Shown here piece by piece: positions 48,133 through 58,300 of a stretch of DNA of 64,000 bases. The DNA is from Nymphaea colorata (lineage: Eukaryota > Streptophyta > Magnoliopsida > Nymphaeales > Nymphaeaceae). The DNA is taken from positions 9,498,972 through 9,562,971 of the forward strand of contig NC_045146.1 in NCBI RefSeq assembly GCF_008831285.2, in the 5' to 3' direction. The notes below the pieces were generated by a model. That model was not told where the DNA came from, did not search any database, and saw only the letters and a program-made list of their open reading frames with translations. Both the position numbers and the translations under genes were made by a program. Every line of letters starts with the position of its first letter. Positions within the stretch are counted from its first letter, which is position 1.

Positions 48133-49335
48133 ATATTTTAGGCTTTTTAGCATTAGCTTTTTTCGTCTGAAGCTTTTGAGATGCCGCTGATGTTTCGTCT
48201 TCCTCCACTGCATAGCCGGTTGGCAGAGCAGGCCAAAAACACAAGTGGAACAATAAAAGGCTTTTGGGCTAGTTAGGTACTACAAAAAGTATTCAAGAGA
48301 GAGAAGATGAGAGAGAGAGAAGTTAATAAAATTTTGGGGCAATCCCCCGACAGGCTTGCTGCGGAAGATAAGAGAGAACATGAAAAGAAAAAGGAGCGTC
48401 CATTGACCTACGCCTATATATAGAAACTTTCATGGCTGAACCAAAATTTTACATAAATTTTCAAAACCATCATGTCTGCGCCCCCATATACTTGGAAATG
48501 TTAGGAATAATGTTCCTCCTTTGTAGAACATTCCAAGGTTGCCCCACAACCTTTTAGACAATTTCAAAAAGATTGTTAAATGCCAACGGCTGAAATTTTC
48601 TTTTCCATGCATGCTCTTCAAATACAGTATAAATGTTCCGAACAAACTGATTTAAATTCGGGACAGGAAACAATTTTCTTTTTCCACCGATTCTAGAATT
48701 ATTATGGGAACTAACCACAATAAATTTTTATTTATAGGTATTTGTTGGAACAGATTTCTCTTAAACATACCACTGCCTGTTACGGGCCTGAAGCGCAAAT
48801 CGGTCCGTTCAGGAGTTACCCGATTTTCCTTTTCCTAGGGCAAATCGGTCCCGGCAGGAGAAGTTGATCCGATTTTCCTTTTCTTATAACCGCTTCGAAG
48901 TATGTTTTTTTTTTTTTTTTTAATACGTGTTTCTGCGCCTGGTTCAGTTTTTCGGTCTTTCCGATTGGTGTTTCATGGTCTTTGTTTTCATCCTGCTTGC
49001 GAGCACGCACTCGTGTTTCTTTTCCCGACTTCTCTTCTTCATACGTTTGCAGTTTCGCGGTGTCCTTCTCTTCTTTTTTCCTTTTAAACTATAATCGAAT
49101 AGTCATTCTCTTGCAATTTCTTTATGCGATTTGTGAAAAATGTACCTATGGTTTTTGAATTGTTTCGGAACTATTTCAAGCCAGAAATTTAAATTTGTGC
49201 TGGATTTCTTTTTTTAATATGGTGTTCGAGGATTTGTTCTTCATCGAGTTTGATCTGAACGTTCAGTTTTGTTCCACTTGTTTTCATTGTAAGAAAATCA
49301 GATCCTGGAGTCGATGCTAAGTGAGAAAATCTCCA
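48133..49335 (+). promoter_or_regulatory. Upstream region of the arabinofuranosidase gene
   Basis: A TATATATA box lies at 48415-48422 in CGCCTATATATAGAAAC, about 0.9 kb before the ATG. This would imply a long leader or a 5' UTR intron; a nearer start without TATA is possible. A duplicated GCAAATCGGTCC...CCGATTTTCCTTTTC element lies at about 48796-48890. A T-run is at 48905-48922. Confidence 0.4.
48796..48890. repeat. Two-unit direct repeat in the gene's upstream region
   Basis: GCAAATCGGTCC and CCGATTTTCCTTTTC occur together twice, spaced about 45-49 bases, with short insertions between the conserved words. Confidence 0.75.
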
Positions 49336-52300
49336 ATGGGGTGTAATTCTTATCTTCACTACAGATGGGTTTCTGTCCTCTGTCTGATAGTGGTCTGTGG
49401 TTTCATGGGGATGGAAATATCTGCCACCGTTCAGAATCAGACTGCTTCTCTGCTCGTGGACGCTAGGGAACAATACAAGAGGCCAATCCCAAAGACGTTA
49501 TTTGGTATATTTTTTGAGGTCAGACTGACACATCTCGCTTGCCTCTTTGCTAGTTGCTTGAGTTTTGAATTCTAACTGCTCAAATTCTTAAGAATTCATG
49601 GCTATCCTGGTTGTGATCATTGCGATCGTCAGCAGTTCGTTACTAATCTTAGCTGCCATAGGTGGCATTGCCTTTGCTGCAGTCAACGATGCAAAGCCAT
49701 CATCTCGCTATCCTTAGTTGCAACAAATGCTTTGATTTACCTTGATTTTATTGCCCTATCCATACAAACATGGAATTGATGTTTTTGTTCTGTTGCTTTA
49801 TGTGGTCTTGTTTATGAGTTTTTAGTTCCATGATAATAGAAAGCAACACTAAGCTGACGTACTACAGAATTATGGCTGGGCTTCACCGCAGGAGGGTCTA
49901 GAGTTTCGGAGATAATTAAAGTGCTGCTGTTATTTTCTCCGACTGTGTACATAATTTGCTTATCTCTTTGGTTTAGCTTATATCATGTAAAGTGATCTTA
50001 TGTGAGACGTGTCACGTCTTTGTGGAAAATGATCAAGCTGGGAGGCGAAAAGGTAAGACAGTAATTTTGGTTTTTCTTTGGGTGTGAAATGATCTAGAAG
50101 CCTGCATGGTACTCCATTTTGTCTAGTTATAGTAGGATAACCAAATTCAAAAAATTCAAGGGGGGTTTGATATTCTGATCTCTGATGCTTCATTTTCTTT
50201 TACCTGTAAAAGAATATCTTGAAACTTACAGTCTAACATAGCTTCATCCTTTTTTTCTTTTTGGCAGGAGATAAACCATGCTGGTGCTGGTGGTTTATGG
50301 GCTGAGCTTGTGAGCAACAGAGGTATTTTGCTTCACTCTTATGATAAAGTTTTCTACCATCATGCACGATATCCTTGAGATGGAAATTTAATTTATGTCT
50401 TAAAAGCGACTGGGTTTTTGCTATTTTCTTTATAGTACTAGATATTTGTGACTCTTGTGAGACTTCACGAGGTATGTCTGTCATGTCTTGGTCCTTGACT
50501 TACAGCTCTTAATTACTTTTCTAGCCTGAGATTTTATCACCCGTCGGCAGCCAGTCAGACTTCCTAATACGTTTAGGTTAGTTGGCATACAAGCATTTTA
50601 TGTACACTGGTGCTGCATCAAGTTGATCAAACTGAAGATGCATCTGGTTCAAGAATCCTCTTCTCAACATTTCACTTGCTGCATCTAGCAAACAATGCAG
50701 CATTTCAACTGTGCATAAAAGTATATATACACATAAAAATGGATGTTTTGTGTGTGTGTGTGTATGTGAGGTGTGCATGGGCATAGTTGTTCATACTTTT
50801 GGTTAGTGTCATGATCCTAAATTTAATTTTCAAGTTTATTCTTTGCAAGTAGCTATAGATGCTTTTAGGAACTGCCATAGCTTTTATCAATTAAATCAGC
50901 TATTAAAACCAAATTACATCGTTCTCATAGTATCAGAGTTCATAATTTCTTTAAAAAAAAATTATGCAGATTGAAGGATATTTCAAAAACATCCAATTAG
51001 AGCCCTTCTTGTTTAATTGTTGGGTTTCACCATGAACCTCCATCCATGCTATCTCGTCCTTCTCCGGCTATTCACTTGCAATGGAAAATTTCACTTTTTT
51101 TAGGGTGAAAACTACAAAGTTTTTGTACGATAGGTTCAATCCTTGGCCTAACTTTCCAAATTTAAGAGAAGGATGATCAACAAAAGAAGGTATATCCATA
51201 TAATCAACTCAAGATGAATCCTTTATCTTGAATACCCAACTCAAGGGTTGTTTGATATCTTTGATATTATCTCTTGAATTTCCTGCGACAATGATGTCAT
51301 CCACAAATCAACCGTAATCCAATTACTTCTTTACCTTTGAAGATAAAAAGTGAATGGCCTACGAGGGGATTGGGTGAAACAGTGTTTCTGTGCTTCCAAA
51401 GAAAAGCTTTCAGACCAGGAACATGGAACTTTCATTAAACCATAACGACTCTTTTTAGGTTGCATGTCTTCTTAAACCTCTTTCTACATGTCCAGGTGGC
51501 TGCTGTGATAAGATACTGCATGATGAACAGTTTCAGTTTATAATCAAGATGGACATAAACATCTTTGTATGCATGTATTTGAACAAACTGTAGTTTGTAA
51601 TATATTTGTATTGGATATCCTTATCTGTCAAATATTGTAGATTCCTGATATCATAAAGGTTGTGTCATGCTCGAAGACTCATGAGCAAGACTTTTACAGT
51701 ATGAGATGTCATTGAAGGACATTTTTGAGGACCACAATGATGAGCACAGTTCCAATGAAGTACTGGCTAGGGGTCTCTTTCAGATATAGAGAGATAATCA
51801 TTTTGGTAGAGGAAGAGGTTGTGGAGAAAATAGAGCTGAACTTTAGTCTTTACACCTACTGTGTCACCTAATATTCCTCCAAGTGAATTCAAACTAAAAG
51901 GGTTGGCAAAACTAGCTTTTTATGTATTGAGAAGGGGCATACTAAAACTAATTGCTGGTTCAATCCTCAAAAAAAGGAATGCCCTCAAATGCATAGCCTA
52001 AAGTTGAGGCTGAGGCCATGAAGACCAATAATGATACAAAAGAGCAGTAGTTGGCTGCCTTGTCTGGTTTGAACATAAGCAAAATTATAAGGAGTAGTGG
52101 TATTTTGACTATGGGCATGTTATATGCGATATTGGTAAAGCTCTCGAATTAATTCTTTACATTGCTAAAAGTACTCTTATTGTAACAACCCAAAAATTTA
52201 GTCCTGTATTGAAGATTGTGAGGGATCTTCAAGGGTTTATAAAGGGGGTCATTACATAAATGGTTGTCCTGGTTCCTAGCTTTTTTGGGGTTGGTGCCAA

Positions 52301-55300
52301 AACTGCTAGGGGGCAGGTTGGGATCCGCCGAACCAGGGGCCCGAGCCTATAAGTGGGTCGGGTTGTTACAGTGATATCAGAGCCTGTTCAACACTCGGAT
52401 CTAGAGTCCCACACGCATGAATGCGTATGCCTTAAGGGGGGTGGATTGTAACACCCAAAAAATTTAGTCCCCTATTGAAGATTGTGAGGGATCTTCAAGG
52501 GTTTATAAAGAGGGTCATTACATAAATGGTTGTCCTGGTTCCTAGCCTTTTTGGGGTTAGTGCCGAAACTGCTAGTGGCGGGTTGAGATCCGCCAAATCA
52601 GGAGTCCGAGCCTAGAAGTGGGTCAGGTTGTTACACTTATTGGAGCTCGCATACTATATTGCATATTATAAATGCAAATATTTTCCTTTTCCATTACTTT
52701 GTCAAATGTTCATGCTCCAAATAAGGAGAAAAATATTTTTTCTATCCAAACTTGATGAGGCACCATTTCTTCTTGAATTTTCTCCCTCTTTTGTGTATGT
52801 CAAAGATCTTCAAATGAAAGAAACATTCATTAAAGGGGAGTAACAATGAAATAGATACATCTTCAAAGAAGACCCATTTGTTTGAGCATGCTCAGTCTTG
52901 ATTCTTGAGACTTCATTAGGGCCATCTTCTATCTAAACTTTGTTTTTCATCTCATAAGTCTGTTTCTGGTATTATCCAAGACTTTGGCATGGCTGACTTG
53001 GTTATTGTAGTTCTTTTATCGGAAAATTTGTTTCCAGTGAGTTAATTTGTAAATCCAGTTTAATCCTATAGTATGATCAGGAAAAGTGTTCAAACTGTCA
53101 AGTATGTAAGAGTCATGTTTCTTCTGTTTAGTTCTATTAATAAAAGATCTTCAAGATCCCTCAAAATAATTTGTTTCTGTGTTTGGGCTCAATCTTTTCT
53201 TCTGCAATTTCAAGAAGACGATATTATGTTAACTTTATCACTTCATTGATAGTTATTCTTGTTATGTTTGTATATATATTTAATGAAACAAAAAATTTTA
53301 AGTTTTTCATTATTCTTTAAATTCCACACCTTTCTCTACATCCATTTCTGTACAAATGTTTTTTATTTCCAATATGATGAGCTTTGTTAAATTGAATTTA
53401 TTGATTTTCTCCGGAAAAGTGAGATACAATGTAGATTGCCTTGCTTACAAGTTCCTCAACAAAAATGAGATTGTTGAACGCAAGCATAGGCAAATTGATG
53501 GCAGTACTATGGCAGGGTGCATGACAGCAAAATTCCCAATAATTTATGGTTGAAATTTTTTATTCGGCCCTTTAAATTGTCAATGATCATCCTGTGACAA
53601 TTCTAGAGAACAAATCTCTTTATTCTATTTTTTTAGTACTCATCTTGACTCTGATGATCTACTTGCTTATGGGTGTATTTGTTATGCATGCATTGATGAT
53701 TCTTCGAGGAACAAATTTTAGCAAAGTGATTTCAAATGCAGGCTTGTAGGCTATGCAATTGATTATAAAGGATACCCTTGCTTTGATTATTTATCTATTG
53801 ATCTATATGCATGTGTTTTGTGCTTCTATGCATCTGTACACAATGAATGGATGTGCCAAGGTGAGGCATACACATGTTAATTTCGTTTTCGTTGAAAGGA
53901 TCGATAGAGTGTAGCATTCATTTTGATGCATGTTTTCAACCTTCCAGGTTTTGAAGCTGGTGGATCCTCCACGCCATCGTACATCAGTCCCTGGTCAATA
54001 ATTGGTGAAGAATCAAACATAGTTGTATCAACAGACAGATCATCATGTTTCAGTCGTAATATTGTAGCTCTTCGAATGGAAGTCTTATGTGATAGAGTTG
54101 GACCAAGTATTTGTCCTGAAGGTGGCGTTGGAGTATATAACCCAGGATACTGGGGCATGGTACTGTTTCTCACTCAAAGTTCACAGCTTTTCAAACCCAT
54201 TCATGATGTGAATCTTCTGCGCATTCATGATCTATTCTACAAATGCAGTCAGATGACTTGATCAAATTTCATTTCGTGGACTATGTTATCCAATAGAAAT
54301 ATGTTTTGACGTTGTGTTCCTCCTTCAACTTCACATGCAACACATACAAGCTTTCATGCACTCATTCACAATTCCACAGAGAAACTCAGGAAGTTACAAA
54401 GTGCAAAATCTTGGACTTCTTTTTCCATTTTCTTGATTACTTGTAGATAACCTCTTGTCTGTATGTTCTCTTTCCAGAATATTGAGCAAGGGAAGGCTTA
54501 CAAACTTATTTTTTATGTGAGATCCCTACAGTCATTGAACTTGTCTGTTTCACTGACAAGTTCAAATGGATCGGTCTCCTTGTCTACCTCTGACATACTG
54601 TGAGCATCTTTCTCATTTGTAGATATCTTGACTTTGGACGGTCAACATTGCATATATTTTTTTTTTACTGTGATGGTTATTTCTTGTTTGCTTTTAATGG
54701 CAAACACGCAGAGTTACTGGATCTGCTGTGGGGAACTGGACGAGGATGATGCTTCTGCTTACTTCTGCTGGAACTGATCCCAGAGCAAGACTTTCATTGG
54801 TCACTAGCCAAAAAGGAGTGATTTGGCTTGACCAAGTATCACTTACTCCGATGGACACTTTTAAGGTGTTTATTCTCCATAAACATTAAGAACAACTTTC
54901 AGTTTTGTGCTGAAGGCCAAGAATTTATGCATATCAGGAATTTGTCTCACTTTTAACTTACTTGAAATTTTCTAAAGATGTACATCTATGAGCACATAGT
55001 AGGTGTTGATCTTAACGTTAAACAAGCAAGAACGAAGAAGATGAGACAGGAGATAATCGAGAGAAGCTAGAGAGGGGAGAAAGAGAGAAAAGGAAGTCTT
55101 ATATAGCGGCTCCTCCTCTTCCTTTAGATTAAAAGGAACTAATTAGGGTTATATCTAACCCCTTACATAAAGAGTCCAATAAATAATTAAAAATTCAAAG
55201 ACCTACCTAAGAATAATGTTCCAAAATACAGAAAACCTCAAACCAGCACGTTTTCTCCACAGTAGAGAAAATGGATGTTTCAAATGTATCTGCACCTTCT

Positions 55301-58300
55301 CTGTTTAATCTTGTTTGTCCTAATCATACACAAATCCTCATTAAGACTTGAATATGTGATAGCTCAAGCTAAATCCAAGTCCTAGTATGAACAAAGTATT
55401 CAAAACCATGTTTGTGTGCATGTCATTATGTATGTATATCTGTATTATACATGTGTCTATATAGAATTGTGTGTATACTTATAATATTGTATATGTTATA
55501 ATCATTTGAGAGAGAAAAAAGTGCTTCATTAGAATTACCCTAGCCTTCCCTAAATAGAAATTAGAGGGGTGGTAAAGAGAATTACGATTAACATAATAAA
55601 ATAAAATAATAAACACCACTCATCAATACTTCTAAAGTTCTATTAATCACCTAACTAAACTATATATTTTTTCAACACTGCCCCTCAATTTGGAGCACAT
55701 ATATCTATCATGCTCAGCTTGTTACAACACTGCCAGAACCTGGATATGGACAGTGGTGTGGTAAATAAGTCAACAACTTGCTCTTTATGTAGAACATGAA
55801 CTGTAGGTCTTCTCAACTTGAACCATATCTCGTATATAATGTCAGTCCATTTCAATATGCTTGGTCATCTCATAAAACACTGAATTGTTGGCTAGTTGCT
55901 GCCTTATTTTCACACATCCTCCTCCTTGGAAATGGGACATTGACTCCAAGACAGGTTAGTATAGGTTTAACCCACACCATCGTAGCTGAGCATGGTTTTA
56001 TTGGCATGTTTTTTGCGTTTTTTAGAAGAAATGTGTTTTGTTGGCATTTTATACAGCTGACTTATATTTAATGTATTTATCACATTTTTTTCGAATAAAA
56101 CGCGATATTTGTGAGAATGCTTCCATAAAATGCGATATTTGTGGCAATGCAGTTCCAACTACTGCCTCTTTCTTGCTGCTCCAAATAATCAAATTATTTC
56201 CTACTACAATACTCAGTTGTTGATTTTGGTTTAATCTGCATCAGTATATGCTATGATATCAAGAGAATATTCTGTGTAATCTGCGTCAGTATATGCTATG
56301 ATATCAAGAGAATCACTTTTGTTAAATAGAGGTCCTTTCTCAGGAGATAATTTGAGGCTAGGAAATCACTGTCACTTACAGGTTCGAACAGAAAACGTAA
56401 TGTACTGATCACTAATATTAGAGAAATATCGCTTGCAACACAGACGAATCTGGAAAAGAAACTTATAACTCCAATATCAGATCTGAAACTCTATAGCTTA
56501 GGCAACAATATAGAATAATCTGTTTCAGCCGATGACTGAAACTCAATATGAGATCTGAAAATTTTTAAATCAGGCTTCTATATTGAATAAACTGCTTCAG
56601 CCGATGACTGGAATTTCTTCCCCAATCGACTGAAGACTGCTGCTACTTATAACTACAGCTGTTTCACATAAAACTAGCTGTCCACACGACAAAGGAATCA
56701 ATGATATCAACTTACAGATCTTGTACTAAGAATCAGCAGCAGTCCACCCTCACGCAGCCTCACTTTACTGATTTTACATTTACAAAGATTCTGTTCATAT
56801 CAAAACTGCGTTCATAAACAGCATATAGACTCCACAAACAGCAGCTTCACAAGCCACGCTTCACCCACAACACTCTGCCCCACATGATCAACATGAAGTT
56901 CCAATCACCGTTGAAGTAGCATCCACGAGATCAACTTGAGGATCTGATCACGCCTTCCACATAGGCGTGATCAGGTCCTTCTCCACACAACACGCCCAAA
57001 CCCTATTCTCTCACCGTCTCCTTATTGGGTGACAAGAGGGAATAAAGGATGGGCAATGACAAGAGGGAGGATGAAAGAACTATAAAGAACTCACTTGGCT
57101 GTTCGCCGGAAAGGTGGTCGCCGGAAAAACTCACCCTGTTGTCGACGCCACACCTTGCTCTGATACCATGTTACGAGAGAGAGAGAGAGAGCCGAAAAGA
57201 ATAATCCATTAACGTAACCCTAATCTCTATTAAAAGAGATTAGGGTTGGAGACTTTACAAAAGTAGTCCAACAACTATAAGAAACTATTTAAAGACCTGC
57301 TCCCTAACTTTCTAATATTTCAGAAAAACTCTTTTACATCTTTAACACATATATTCACATGAACTAAATCAAAAGGACTCTAACGCGATAGACTTTGAGT
57401 GAACCAGAAGGAACTCCTATAATGCTTTCCCATCTGATATACCTTAACTCCGAAAAAAAAGTAGACAAAGAGATTTGAGGAAAACATGACAAAGTTTAGA
57501 CATGGAAGAGTGTCCAAGATGTAGATGCCATTGAAAAGGGTTAAAAGTAGACTCCACAAACACATTAGTTCCTCCAATTGGTTCGTTGAGATAGTAAACT
57601 CCACCTGACTCATGGCCTCCACCAATCAACTTCCCCATCAGTAAGTCTTGAAGACACAATGGAAAGGATAAAAAATTACTTGACAATTAAGATCTTTACT
57701 CGGACGGCATTCAAACAATAAATTCTATTGAAAAGTAGGAGCGTGGAGAATATCACAAATTAGAAGATTGGGAGATATAGTAACTTCTGTCGTCCCAGCA
57801 ATGGGAGAAATTCGACCACTTGCCAACATAACACTACGTGATGAAGAGTAGGACACAACTTGGTGAATTGGCTATCCATAGAAGTGCCTTGAGACCCAAG
57901 AGTCAACAATCCAATAGGATGAGAGACTATATTACTTGCAGGCCTTATCAGTCAGATGAAACTTATGAAATAACTGACAAGGAGCAACCGATCCCTTCTT
58001 TCCCAACCACTTTCTTCCCAGATCTATTTCCCCCTCCCTTCCATCAACTGATTTGATTGTTGGATCTTAGTGGTGATATTAAAAAAAGATCAATTATTTA
58101 TGTTATGGATTCTTGCAATTATGTGTATATCTGTGCAATTAATAGATTCTTCTGATTTCTATTTGTGTGTATACTATATTACTATAATATGATCTATATG
58201 TTATATATGTCATTACTGTGGAAGCAGTTACTGATGTAGAGCTTTGTACTATTATCTTGTCATACTTTGCTCTGCTCCGGGTGATGGAATCTGTAGAAAG

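Noticed and set aside
53877-54173. 98-codon minus-strand frame
   Set aside because: Antisense shadow of exon 3 of the arabinofuranosidase gene.
57380-57625. Independent small genes on the minus strand at 57.4-57.7 kb
   Set aside because: The frames are frameshifted parts of one Copia pre-integrase region.
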